Assembly: GCA_030431635.1 (NCBI GenBank)
Contig: JAUIIL010000001.1
Span: 186,001-250,000 of the forward strand
DNA from: Bacteriovoracia bacterium
GTDB taxonomy: Bacteria > Bdellovibrionota > Bacteriovoracia > Bacteriovoracales > Bacteriovoracaceae
Reading direction: 5' to 3'
DNA length: 64,000 nt
Part shown: one piece after another, positions 17,320-25,340 of the stretch
Position numbering within the stretch: position 1 is the stretch's first letter
Layout: each line of letters starts with the position of its first letter
The notes under the pieces: generated by a model
What the model saw: only the letters and a program-made list of their open reading frames with translations
What the model was told of the DNA's origin: nothing
Database searches by the model: none
Translations under genes and position numbers: made by a program

Positions 17320-17350
17320 AAAAAAAAAGACCAGCGATAAAGCTGGTCTT
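17320..17350 (-). terminator. Intrinsic terminator after rpmB
   Basis: A perfect 8-bp stem AGACCAGC/GCTGGTCT with a 6-nt loop (17328-17349) is followed on the minus strand by eight or more T residues. It lies 28 bp downstream of the rpmB stop. Confidence 0.9.
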
Positions 17351-17377
17351 CTCAGTCATATAACTTAAAAAGAAAAA

Positions 17378-17617
17378 CTATCTTCTAGTGTATAGGTGAG
17401 AATACTTTCTTAAGAATTTTGATAGAGAACCAATTTTATCAAGTGTTCTAATCGCTCTTGTTGAAAGTCTAAGTTTTATTGTTTGACCAGTTTCAGGATC
17501 AAATACTCTTTTTGTTTGAAGGTTAGGTTGCTGGTACTTTTTCGTCTTAATATTCGAGTGAGATACCTTATGTCCTACAAGTCTTTTTTTGCCTGTTAAA
17601 TCACATTCTCTGGCCAT
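17378..17617 (-). CDS. rpmB: 50S ribosomal protein L28
   Basis: A 79-residue ribosomal protein. The ATG at 17617 is chosen over an in-frame upstream start because GGAG lies 7 bp before it and the product then begins ARECDLTGKK, the usual L28 N-terminus. Later family signs are KVSHSNIKTKK, the RVFDPETGQTIKLRLSTRAI block and GSLSKFL. The gene is monocistronic and ends at a strong intrinsic terminator. Confidence 0.95.
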   Translation of the reverse strand: MARECDLTGKKRLVGHKVSHSNIKTKKYQQPNLQTKRVFDPETGQTIKLRLSTRAIRTLDKIGSLSKFLRKYSHLYTRR

Positions 17618-17815
17618 AATCGTGCTCCAATTTGTTTTTTGAGGAATCTTTTTACCCTGTTTGATTTTGCATGGCAAGGATTTTTGTCAAAATTTCGGTG
17701 ACTTATCAAAAGAAGCCCTAAAGGAAGACGAGACGGGGGATATATATAACTATCTAATATTACAGGAAATGAATGTTTTGGTTGATTAACATCAGTTTTT
17801 TTTTTACACTTTTTT

Positions 17816-17844
17816 GTTTGGCATGCCGAACATTGATTTATAAT
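17816..17844 (+). promoter_or_regulatory. bfd promoter with palindromic operator candidate
   Basis: A 16-bp near-perfect palindrome GTTTGGCATGCCGAAC (17816-17831, seven of eight pairs) overlaps a -35-like TTGGCA. TATAAT (17839-17844) lies 15 bp further on, and the bfd ATG is 20 bp after that. Position and symmetry suggest a repressor site. Since the gene controlled is for iron release, a Fur-, DtxR/MntR- or Rrf2-class iron regulator is the natural guess; none is encoded in the window. Confidence 0.5.
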
Positions 17845-17864
17845 ATTGTTGTAGGGAGTTTAAG

Positions 17865-18080
17865 ATGTACGTTTGTGTTTGCAAGGCCATTACAATGAAG
17901 AGTTTTGAAGAAGCCCTCCAGCAAGGTGGATCGTATAAGGATGTTTGCCATAGGCTTGGAGTTGGTTCTGATTGTGGGATTTGCCTTCATGATGCCTATC
18001 AAGAAGCACAAAACTCCGGAGAGCTAGTCACAAATGCGGCCAAAGATTCAACTTCCAAAACGCCAACAAGTAAGTTTTAG
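17865..18080 (+). CDS. bfd: Bacterioferritin-associated ferredoxin
   Basis: A 71-residue [2Fe-2S] protein. Cys4, Cys6, Cys37 and Cys40 match the CxC...CxxC ligand set of Bfd, and GSDCGICLHDAYQEA is the typical second half. Bfd reduces ferric iron in bacterioferritin so that it can be released. The C-terminal 15 residues are an unstructured Ser/Thr/Lys extension. AGGGAG precedes the ATG. The bacterioferritin gene follows 78 bp downstream with its own ribosome site. Confidence 0.9.
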   Translation: MYVCVCKAITMKSFEEALQQGGSYKDVCHRLGVGSDCGICLHDAYQEAQNSGELVTNAAKDSTSKTPTSKF

Positions 18081-18158
18081 CTATCAAACAAAAATAGGTT
18101 TTCCCCACTTTAATATTTTATAGTAGAGTCGTTTTGTTTATTAAAATGAGGAGTCGAT

Positions 18159-18647
18159 ATGAAAGGAAGTCAAAAAATAATTGATAGCTTAAACAGTGTT
18201 CTTACTAACGAGCTAACGGCCATCAATCAGTATTTTTTGCATGCAAGAATGCTTCAAGATTGGGGGTTTGCTAAGCTTGGAAAACTTGAATACGAAGCTT
18301 CAATAGATGAGATGAAGCATGCTGATCAGATTATTAAAAGAATTCTTTTTTTAGAAGGACTTCCTAATGTTCAAAAACTCAATAAGGTAAATATCGGAAC
18401 AAATATAGAAGAAATTATTAAGTGTGATCTTGCCGTCGAGTATAAGGCCATTCCTGAATTAAGAGAGGCGATTAAATTGGCCGAAGCTGAAGCTGATTTT
18501 GTCACCCGTGATTTGTTTCGTTCAATTTTGGGAAGTGAAGAAGGGCATGTTGATTGGCTTGAGACTCAACAAAACCTTATTAAAGAAATTGGGGTTGAAC
18601 GTTATAAGCAATCTCAAATGAATCCTGATGAAGGGCCAGAAGGCTAA
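18159..18647 (+). CDS. bfr: Bacterioferritin
   Basis: A 162-residue haem-containing ferritin that stores iron in a 24-subunit shell. Every ferroxidase ligand is present at the E. coli numbering: Glu18, Glu51, His54, Glu94, Glu127 and His130. Met52, the axial haem ligand, is also conserved (DEMKHAD). AGGAG precedes the ATG. The pairing with bfd is the classical store-and-release arrangement. Its last 4 bp overlap the convergent radical SAM gene. Confidence 0.95.
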   Translation: MKGSQKIIDSLNSVLTNELTAINQYFLHARMLQDWGFAKLGKLEYEASIDEMKHADQIIKRILFLEGLPNVQKLNKVNIGTNIEEIIKCDLAVEYKAIPELREAIKLAEAEADFVTRDLFRSILGSEEGHVDWLETQQNLIKEIGVERYKQSQMNPDEGPEG

Positions 18648-19639
18648 TCTTCCATACAAAGATAAACTTTATTTTGCCCATTAAGAAAAGTAAGAAGTTC
18701 TTTTTTAAGATCATTTAGGATCTTCATTCTCATAGGTTTAGGATAGCGGACCTTCCCATCTTTACTTACGATAAATTCCTGCGCCAGTAGTTGAGACTGG
18801 GGATAGTTTTTTTGAACTTGATGGTAAATCTTTTCAGGAAACCTCACCACACCAAGTGAAATATAATTTAAATTTTCTTCTTCTAAGTTTTGAAAAACGT
18901 CCTGAAAAAGGAGACGATACCGAGCCAGATAGTCCTCTGAATAAATCACCGGGTCAAAGTGAAGGCCTATTTGAAATCCTCTTTGACTTAGCTCTTGAAT
19001 GGCCTTGAGCCGTGCTTTCAGTGAAGCCGTTTTATGATCAAATTTTTTGACTTCTTGCTCGGGAGAAAGTGAGAAAGTAATAATGATATTTGAAATGGGA
19101 GGTAAATCCAAAAGAGGTTTAATATTAGAAGACTTTGTTCTTAACTCGAGTTTTGCCTTGGGGTGGTTTTGAAAAAAAAGCCAATAATCTCTCCACTCGT
19201 TTGTGATATGGGATAGGGCCAATGAGTCGCTAAATTCTCCAGCATGAAACCAAACCTCTTTATCTTCATCGATGAACTGAAGCATTTCATTTCTTATTTC
19301 TTCATGATTTACATATAAAACGATATCTGGGGTATGAAAGTAGCCTTGTAAATAGCAGTACTCACATTCATAAATGCAGTTATAGGCATGAATAAAATAG
19401 TAGTGTTCTGCGTTCTTTGTGCCATAAGCATCAGGGGCCTTTTTTATAAGTTGACCCTTTTTTCTCCCTACATAAAGGTTGAGATTATCTCTTTTTTGTA
19501 AATAAGGTTTTTTCACTCGTCCCCAGTAATCTTCCACTTTATCAATTGTTTTAATTTGAGCATTTTTAAAGTGCTGAATAATGTTTTGAGTATAGGGGAG
19601 AGATTCTACTTCGTGCTCGATGTATATTGTTTGAAACAT
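18644..19639 (-). CDS. Radical SAM protein of the spore photoproduct lyase family
   Basis: A 331-residue protein. The cluster motif CIYECEYC (Cys88, Cys92, Cys95, CxxxCxxC) binds the [4Fe-4S] centre that cleaves S-adenosylmethionine. The surrounding HAYNC...CYLQGYF, the VWFHAGEFSDSLAL block and the IGLHFDPVIY segment are those of SplB-type enzymes, which repair the thymine dimer of spores. The host shows no sign of sporulating, so the true substrate may be another DNA photoproduct or a different radical reaction. The ATG is joined to the upstream gene by TGATG, so the two are translationally coupled. Confidence 0.82.
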   Translation of the reverse strand: MFQTIYIEHEVESLPYTQNIIQHFKNAQIKTIDKVEDYWGRVKKPYLQKRDNLNLYVGRKKGQLIKKAPDAYGTKNAEHYYFIHAYNCIYECEYCYLQGYFHTPDIVLYVNHEEIRNEMLQFIDEDKEVWFHAGEFSDSLALSHITNEWRDYWLFFQNHPKAKLELRTKSSNIKPLLDLPPISNIIITFSLSPEQEVKKFDHKTASLKARLKAIQELSQRGFQIGLHFDPVIYSEDYLARYRLLFQDVFQNLEEENLNYISLGVVRFPEKIYHQVQKNYPQSQLLAQEFIVSKDGKVRYPKPMRMKILNDLKKELLTFLNGQNKVYLCMED

Positions 19640-20634
19640 CAAAACTCTCCCTCAAAAAAGCGCTCAAATTGTTTGATATCAAAAAGCTCTAAACCGCGTT
19701 TCAATCTATCAATATCGCTTTGGTTTCTGATTTTGTATTGAATGAGAAGTTCACTTGATTCAAGCTCATTATCTGTTTTGACTTGAGCACCGATCTGAGT
19801 AAAGGGTTTTAGGAATTTGCCCAGCTCTTCTTGCATAATACTCGTCATTGGATTGATGAGCTCTTTCATGAGATTGAGAAGTTGGCCTGTTTTTTGTTTG
19901 GGAGTGATATCCAAAAGCATTATTTTTTTTATCTCTTCACTTGGGATTTCTTTACCTAGAGTCTCGAGAAGGTTTTGGTATTTAAAATATAGAAGTTTTT
20001 GAGCGCGAGTGAAGTAGAGCCCTTCAGGTAATTGTCTTTCTTCTTCCTCTTCATTTTGTGGCCCTGAATGAAAATTAAGAAAAAAGCTCAAAAGTTTTTG
20101 AGAATAAAGAAAAGCAGAGTCTTTAATGAAATGGCATTGAGTATTTTCATCAGCGTCATCGCTAATATATTTAAAAACATAGAAAGGTCTTTTAAACCGA
20201 TTGGCCACAAAGCCGATGGCCCAAGCTTCTCTATCAACTAAAGGAGCAAAAAGAGCGAGTTTCTCTTTTGTTTGAGAGTCTTTAACTCTTTGTGAGAAAC
20301 TCAACAAATCGATAGAAGCGCTTGGATCACTTGTTGTAAAACTTTTAAATAATGGAGAGCTTGAGTCATGGGCATAAACGCTTCTAATGCTCGCAACTTC
20401 ATCAAGTTTTTGACTTCCTAGATTTCCGACGATGCCAAGATTGTAAACTTCAGAGATTTCTGGGTGCAAAGTGAGTACTTTCATACACTCACTCATGGCC
20501 TCAAAAAGTCCTTCCCCAGTGACTAATAGCATAAAGTCTTGGTTTAAGAAGAGATTCTCCCCACAAGACTTTAAGTCAAATTTGTCATGGAAAGCCTGGG
20601 CTTCTGCTCTATGAGCGAAGGTCAATAATTTCAT
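19639..20634 (-). CDS. Nucleoside-phosphorylase-like protein coupled to the SPL-like gene
   Basis: A 331-residue protein, starting most likely at ATG 20634 (MKLLTFAHRAEA); no strong ribosome site marks the start. The first 200 residues look like a purine-nucleoside-phosphorylase/MTA-SAH nucleosidase fold: VTGEG, then LGIVGNL, and a DREAWAIGFVANRF segment where the acidic residue would sit at the base/ribose site. About 130 helical residues follow, with GKEIPSEEIKKI and coiled-coil-like stretches. The tight TGATG coupling to the radical SAM gene suggests a common pathway, perhaps removal of 5'-deoxyadenosine, the by-product of radical SAM chemistry; that is inference. Confidence 0.55.
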   Translation of the reverse strand: MKLLTFAHRAEAQAFHDKFDLKSCGENLFLNQDFMLLVTGEGLFEAMSECMKVLTLHPEISEVYNLGIVGNLGSQKLDEVASIRSVYAHDSSSPLFKSFTTSDPSASIDLLSFSQRVKDSQTKEKLALFAPLVDREAWAIGFVANRFKRPFYVFKYISDDADENTQCHFIKDSAFLYSQKLLSFFLNFHSGPQNEEEEERQLPEGLYFTRAQKLLYFKYQNLLETLGKEIPSEEIKKIMLLDITPKQKTGQLLNLMKELINPMTSIMQEELGKFLKPFTQIGAQVKTDNELESSELLIQYKIRNQSDIDRLKRGLELFDIKQFERFFEGEF

Positions 20635-20696
20635 GCTACTTGTTATCAAAATTGATACAACTTTACAAAGAAGATGATTAGTTTTAAGAGAGTCTC

Positions 20697-21632
20697 ATGA
20701 AATACAGAGAATTTGGTAAGACTGGTGTAAAAGTTTCTGAGATTGGCTTTGGCGGTGCTTCAATAAGTGGAGAGGGTCGAGGTTATGGCTTTGGAGGAAT
20801 TTCAGAGGATGATTCTATCGCGCTTTTAAAAGAAGCATTTGATAGGGGAATTAATCTTTTTGATACAGCACCTATTTATGGTTTTAGAACCTCTGAAATA
20901 AGAATGGGAAAAGCTTTTAAAAACATGAGAGATAAAGTTTTCCTCGTGAGTAAGTGTGGGATTGACTGGCACGAAAATAAAAGAGTTGATATGAACAACT
21001 CTCCTGAAGTGACTCAAAAAATGCTTGAGCAAAGTTTAAGAGATCTCCAAACAGAATACATCGACCTTTATATGGTTCACTGGCCTGATGAGAGGGTTGA
21101 TATCAGAAAGACAGTTGAAGTTTTAGAAAAAGCTCAAAGAGAGCAAAAAATTAAGTACATTGGTCTTTGCAATACGAATGAATCTGAAATTAAACTGGCC
21201 AAAGAAGTGGCAACCATTGACGCTTTTCAGTCAGAGTTTTGTTTAACGAATCAGGTGGCGCGAGATAATCTTTTTCCTTTTATTGGAGAAAGTGCTTTTA
21301 TGAGTTGGGGAACTTTTGATAAAGGGATTCTCACTGGCCGAGTAACGAAAGGAAGAAAATACGACGATGATGACTGTCGTAAATGGGCTTCTTGGTGGAA
21401 AGAAAAAGATATTCTCGAAAAACTAGAAAAGGTTGATAAACTTAACGAATATTTGAAAGATAAAGATTACTCACTTATTAATTGTGCTTTAGGTTTTAAT
21501 CTTAGTTTCAAAAATCTAAGTACTGCTTTATGTGGAGTAAGAAGTTCCGAGCAACTTGATTCTCTCATTAAGGCCTATGAAAACCTTCCTTCTTCAAGCG
21601 ATATAGAGCAGTTCAGAGAATTTTTCTTATGA
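20697..21632 (+). CDS. Aldo/keto reductase
   Basis: A 311-residue TIM-barrel oxidoreductase using NAD(P)H. The catalytic tetrad is visible: Asp and Tyr in FDTAPIYG (about 57-64), Lys in LVSKCG and His in YMVHWPD. The N-terminus YREFGKTGVKVSEIGFGG is the standard family start. The substrate is unknown. Its stop overlaps the start of the glycosyltransferase gene by ATGA, so the two may act together, for example on surface sugars; this is inference from coupling only. Confidence 0.9.
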   Translation: MKYREFGKTGVKVSEIGFGGASISGEGRGYGFGGISEDDSIALLKEAFDRGINLFDTAPIYGFRTSEIRMGKAFKNMRDKVFLVSKCGIDWHENKRVDMNNSPEVTQKMLEQSLRDLQTEYIDLYMVHWPDERVDIRKTVEVLEKAQREQKIKYIGLCNTNESEIKLAKEVATIDAFQSEFCLTNQVARDNLFPFIGESAFMSWGTFDKGILTGRVTKGRKYDDDDCRKWASWWKEKDILEKLEKVDKLNEYLKDKDYSLINCALGFNLSFKNLSTALCGVRSSEQLDSLIKAYENLPSSSDIEQFREFFL

Positions 21633-22555
21633 GTTTCTTTAGTGTTGTTGTTCCCGTTTATAATAGAGAGCACAGCATTTTAAGGGCCTTATTTAGCATA
21701 CACAAACAGTCTTTCAAAGATTATGAGTGCTTTGTCATTGATGATGGTTCAAGTGATGGAACTTCTCGAGTCGTTCAACATTTTTGTCGAAATCATCCTC
21801 AGTTTAGATACTTAAAAACTGAAAATAGAGGGGTTAGTGCCGCAAGAAACTTAGGTGTTAAACTTGGACAATCGCCATGGATTTGTTTTCTTGATTCAGA
21901 TGATGAGTGGCTTGAAGACAAACTTTTAAAACAGTACGAGTATATTAAAAGCCATCCAGAGAGTGTTCTTGTTCATTCAGATGAAATTTGGGTAAGAAAC
22001 GGTAAGCGTGTTAACCAAATGAAGAAGCATACAAAAAGTGGGGGAGATATTTTCGCTGCTTGCACAGAACTTTGTCTCATTAGTCCTTCGGCCGTAACAA
22101 TAAAAAGAGAGTGTTTTGAGCGCTTCGGTGGTTTCGATGAGAGTTATGAAGTCTGTGAAGATTATGATTTATGGCTTAAAATAACTTCTAAATACTCTGT
22201 TGATTATATTAATGAAGCACTCATTATTAAGTATGGAGGGCACTTCGATCAGCTCTCTCAGAAATATCATGCGATGGATGAGTGGCGAGTTCGTTCAATG
22301 ATGAATCTTTTGGAAAGGCTCAGATTAAACGAAACTCAGAAGCAAAATCTATTAACAACTTTAAAAAAGAAATTGGATATACTCTGCCAAGGACATTTGA
22401 AACACAGCCGAGTTCAGCGCTATCAACTCTACAGAGCTTTCTATGATTTTTACTTCGGTTCCCAAATTAAGAAAGGAAAGCTCACAGTAAAAATGACTGA
22501 ACTTCTATCTAAGTTAACTGAATCAGAAGAGTTTCCTCCGTTAACAGTATCATAG
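21629..22555 (+). CDS. Family 2 glycosyltransferase
   Basis: A 308-residue GT-A transferase that moves a sugar from a nucleotide-sugar donor. The N-terminal FSVVVPVYNRE, the nucleotide-binding DDGSSDGT, the metal-binding DSDD (near 90) and the acceptor-side CEDYDLW block are all present. No membrane helices follow, so it is a soluble or peripheral enzyme. It is translationally coupled to the aldo/keto reductase. Its 3' end overlaps the convergent barrel gene by 106 bp, which is unusually long. Confidence 0.9.
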   Translation: MSFFSVVVPVYNREHSILRALFSIHKQSFKDYECFVIDDGSSDGTSRVVQHFCRNHPQFRYLKTENRGVSAARNLGVKLGQSPWICFLDSDDEWLEDKLLKQYEYIKSHPESVLVHSDEIWVRNGKRVNQMKKHTKSGGDIFAACTELCLISPSAVTIKRECFERFGGFDESYEVCEDYDLWLKITSKYSVDYINEALIIKYGGHFDQLSQKYHAMDEWRVRSMMNLLERLRLNETQKQNLLTTLKKKLDILCQGHLKHSRVQRYQLYRAFYDFYFGSQIKKGKLTVKMTELLSKLTESEEFPPLTVS

Positions 22556-23025
22556 TTAAGATTAAGAAATTCTACGTTCAATCTGACATGAGGATGAACC
22601 ATATAGCCTGCACCAAACTTTGTTCCGGTCCCCTTAATTGTTCCTGAAGAAGCTGGAATATCATCAGTATAGTCTGATGAGGAAGAAAGAACATAGGCCA
22701 CCCATAGGTTCCAGCGCTGGTTAATAGGAATGGCCAAGTAAGGGCCATAGTCTCTAAAAGTTACGCTTTGGTTTCCACTCGTGTCTTTTAGTGTGAAATC
22801 ACTTTGACCATAAGTAAAATTAAGTCCCAAGCCTTTATAGACTCCTAAGCTTAAAAGGGCCCCATAGGAAAAACCAGTAAGGTTTTGATCGGGTGAAGTT
22901 CGGCCATTAAAGTATTGGCTTCCTGAAAAGGTTCCATTTTCAAAGGAGAGATAAGGCTCAAGGATAAGAGCTGCCTTTACTTGAGAGCTAACCAGGAAAA
23001 GAAAAAATAAAATTCTAAAATTCAT
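22450..23025 (-). CDS. Small outer-membrane beta-barrel protein
   Basis: A 191-residue protein, ATG at 23025 (an open frame continues upstream inside the nucleotidase gene but lacks a signal). The signal peptide ends near QVKAA. The mature part has alternating hydrophobic/polar strands with aromatic girdles (GLNFTYGQSDF, RWNLWVAYVLSS, VRLNVEFLNLNY, SSVIFTVSFPF), enough for a barrel of about eight strands as in OmpW/OmpA-N-like proteins. The start overlaps the end of the nucleotidase gene by 11 bp. The C-terminal part is coded on the strand opposite the glycosyltransferase tail. Confidence 0.7.
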   Translation of the reverse strand: MNFRILFFLFLVSSQVKAALILEPYLSFENGTFSGSQYFNGRTSPDQNLTGFSYGALLSLGVYKGLGLNFTYGQSDFTLKDTSGNQSVTFRDYGPYLAIPINQRWNLWVAYVLSSSSDYTDDIPASSGTIKGTGTKFGAGYMVHPHVRLNVEFLNLNYDTVNGGNSSDSVNLDRSSVIFTVSFPFLIWEPK

Positions 23026-24382
23026 GGGGAAGAACCTTTTTGTGAGGGCGAAAATATGTTCGCGGAGAGTAATCAATAAAATTTGAAACCTTAGACATAT
23101 AAATACAAGCGTATTTTTCAACTTGGCCAGCAAATCGACTTGCTTCTTGTCCTGATCTCATCACTTCACCCCAATTAGGGTTAAAGAAGGCTTGGTAAGC
23201 TTTAATTTGTTCAGACAGTTGGCCATCAATTTGTTTAATTTTTTCAAACTCTTGATCCACACTCTTTTTATCGATCTTAAGGCCATTTTCATATTCTTGA
23301 GCGTAGAGTTCATCCAATTTTTTTTCACAAGTCATTTTTTCACTCATGAGAGATTCTATTTTTTTTAAAACAGAAGCCCCTTTATTAAAAGCTTCAACTT
23401 CTTGTTCAAGTTCTTCAATAACAAGGGCCGTTCGCCAGTTACATGATTTTTTAAGACTCAGGATATCGCCATAAATATGATCTCCTAAGTAGAGGATTTG
23501 CTCGCCCGAAAATCCGCAATCTCTTTGGAGTAATTTGGCACATCCTCCTTGGAAAAGACCTTTGTCAAACGGGCCTTCAGAGTTATTCATAAGTCCTGTT
23601 TCAGGATCGACTTGGAGAAAAGGCAGTTTTTCCGTGAAAAAGCGAGGTTTTGCAGCAAGTGTAATGACGAGGTCGAAAAAATCTCTCCAGTGTTTTCCGT
23701 CTTTAAGAAAAGGGTTAATGGCATAATCGAGTAAGAGTTTTGTATAATTATAGTCAGAGTTTGTAATAACCCAGAGTTTTTTTCCGCTGGCCTTAAAGCG
23801 CTCTAGTGCTCTTACGGTCTGCTCGTCCTTAACAATATACTTACTCACATTTTTAGCCACTTCTCCCTTGAGACTTCCATCTCTATGGGACATATCAAGC
23901 GCATCAATAAGGTCAGCTTCTAGTGTATTATAATCAGGGTATCCTTCTTGTGGGTAATCAGTTTTAAGTTGAACGATTTGTGAGAACAAGACAGCATAAG
24001 GAACAGAAAAAGTTGTATCAATGGCCTCAAAGCGCTTATCGTTAAGATCAATAAACTCTCCTCTATAAAGTGCCATCATTTCCTTATAATCAATTTGTCT
24101 TGTCCCATGGAAAGCTTGCTTAATTCGACTGTGTAGGGAAATTTTAATCAGGTTTCCATTTTGTTTATCAATGACAAGTCCACGAATTGTAAGTTCATGG
24201 TCAAATTCTAGTTCTAGGATTCTCTTGGGATAGTTAAGTTTACTCACTAGTTTATTCTTCATTTCTGAATAGGTGAGTTCTTCAAAAGTTTTCTTTTGGT
24301 AGCGAACAAGAGTGTGATCCATATCAAAGCCAATGGCCTTGATTTGCTTCATATTAAGAACTCTATTAACATATATCGTCAT
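23015..24382 (-). CDS. cN-II-type (HAD superfamily) 5'-nucleotidase
   Basis: A 455-residue HAD hydrolase. ATG 24382 is chosen for the GGAG 8 bp upstream. HAD motif I is AIGFDMDHTLVRY (nucleophile and acid Asp), motif II is LWVITNSDYNYT and motif IV is ILYLGDHIYGDIL, as in the HAD-IG purine 5'-nucleotidases related to human cN-II. The cap segment with RGLVIDKQNGNLIK and FVEAIDTTF-like sequence also fits. It would dephosphorylate IMP/GMP. A C-terminal coiled region follows before RPHKKVLPHEF. Confidence 0.85.
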   Translation of the reverse strand: MTIYVNRVLNMKQIKAIGFDMDHTLVRYQKKTFEELTYSEMKNKLVSKLNYPKRILELEFDHELTIRGLVIDKQNGNLIKISLHSRIKQAFHGTRQIDYKEMMALYRGEFIDLNDKRFEAIDTTFSVPYAVLFSQIVQLKTDYPQEGYPDYNTLEADLIDALDMSHRDGSLKGEVAKNVSKYIVKDEQTVRALERFKASGKKLWVITNSDYNYTKLLLDYAINPFLKDGKHWRDFFDLVITLAAKPRFFTEKLPFLQVDPETGLMNNSEGPFDKGLFQGGCAKLLQRDCGFSGEQILYLGDHIYGDILSLKKSCNWRTALVIEELEQEVEAFNKGASVLKKIESLMSEKMTCEKKLDELYAQEYENGLKIDKKSVDQEFEKIKQIDGQLSEQIKAYQAFFNPNWGEVMRSGQEASRFAGQVEKYACIYMSKVSNFIDYSPRTYFRPHKKVLPHEF

Positions 24383-24476
24383 ATTGCGTCTCCTTCTTCT
24401 ATTGTCTCTGAGAAGCCTTTGTTCAGTCAAATTCTTTAGTACTCTTTTTGTTAAGAATGCATTAACCTACAAAAAT

Positions 24477-25340
24477 ATGAAGTCAAAAATAGCTTTTCTT
24501 ACATCTAAAGAACACCCTCACTTGATAGAAGACGAAAAGTCACTCCTTGATGAGTTCCAGCGTAAAGGAATTGAGTTCCAAATTGTAGTGTGGGATCAAT
24601 GTGATAACTGGGAGCAGTTCAACTATGTGATCGTAAGAAATCCGTGGGACTACTATATTCATTATGAAAAATTTGTTCGTGTTTTAAATGACATTCACCA
24701 TTCAGGAGCTAAGCTAGTCAATCCATACACGACTCTTATTTGGAATATGGATAAAAGCTATATGCTTGAACTGATGGAGAAAGGACTTAATGTTGTTCCT
24801 ACTTTCATCATAGATAACTTTAATCAGGAAAAATTTGAAGAATTGCTTTTGCTCATAAAGACAAATGAATTTGTTATCAAACCGATGGTAAGTGGAAGTG
24901 GTCTTCATACTTATCGAAAATTAACCTCCTTATCTTCGGAAGAAATGAATCAGTTGTGTGATATTTTTTCTGGGCAAAGTGTTTTGATACAGCCTTTCAT
25001 TGAAGCCATTTTATCTGAGGGAGAGCTTTCTTTTATTTTCTTTGGAGGTGAGTTCTCTCATGCGATAAAAAAAACTGCGAAAAAAGGAGAGTTTCGTATC
25101 CAAGCGGAGCATGGAGGTAAAGTTGAAATCTATATCCCAAATGAAGATGAAATAAAAGAGGCCAAAAAATTTGTGGATAACTGTGGGTATGAATGCTTGT
25201 ACTCCAGAGTCGATCTTGTGGCTGATAAAGGGGAGTTGAAACTCATGGAGCTTGAACTTGTTGAGCCACAACTCTTCTTTTCTTGGGATAAAAAGGCAGC
25301 GGCCCTTTTTGTTGAAAAATTTATTTCATCGACACTCTGA
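24477..25340 (+). CDS. ATP-grasp family ligase
   Basis: A 287-residue protein from ATG 24477 (upstream in-frame sequence lies inside the divergent nucleotidase leader and is not protein-like). It has the ATP-grasp layout: N-terminal Rossmann-like part with KIAFLTS and VIVRNPWDYY, then NEFVIKPMVSGSG (phosphate-loop lysine), SVLIQPFIEAI, and the metal-binding CLYSRVDLV...LMELELVEPQLFF, where Asp and Glu residues bind Mg. It resembles glutathione-synthetase-like proteins such as DcsG. Substrates are unknown. The 3' end overlaps the convergent VWA-like gene by 15 bp. Confidence 0.8.
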   Translation: MKSKIAFLTSKEHPHLIEDEKSLLDEFQRKGIEFQIVVWDQCDNWEQFNYVIVRNPWDYYIHYEKFVRVLNDIHHSGAKLVNPYTTLIWNMDKSYMLELMEKGLNVVPTFIIDNFNQEKFEELLLLIKTNEFVIKPMVSGSGLHTYRKLTSLSSEEMNQLCDIFSGQSVLIQPFIEAILSEGELSFIFFGGEFSHAIKKTAKKGEFRIQAEHGGKVEIYIPNEDEIKEAKKFVDNCGYECLYSRVDLVADKGELKLMELELVEPQLFFSWDKKAAALFVEKFISSTL

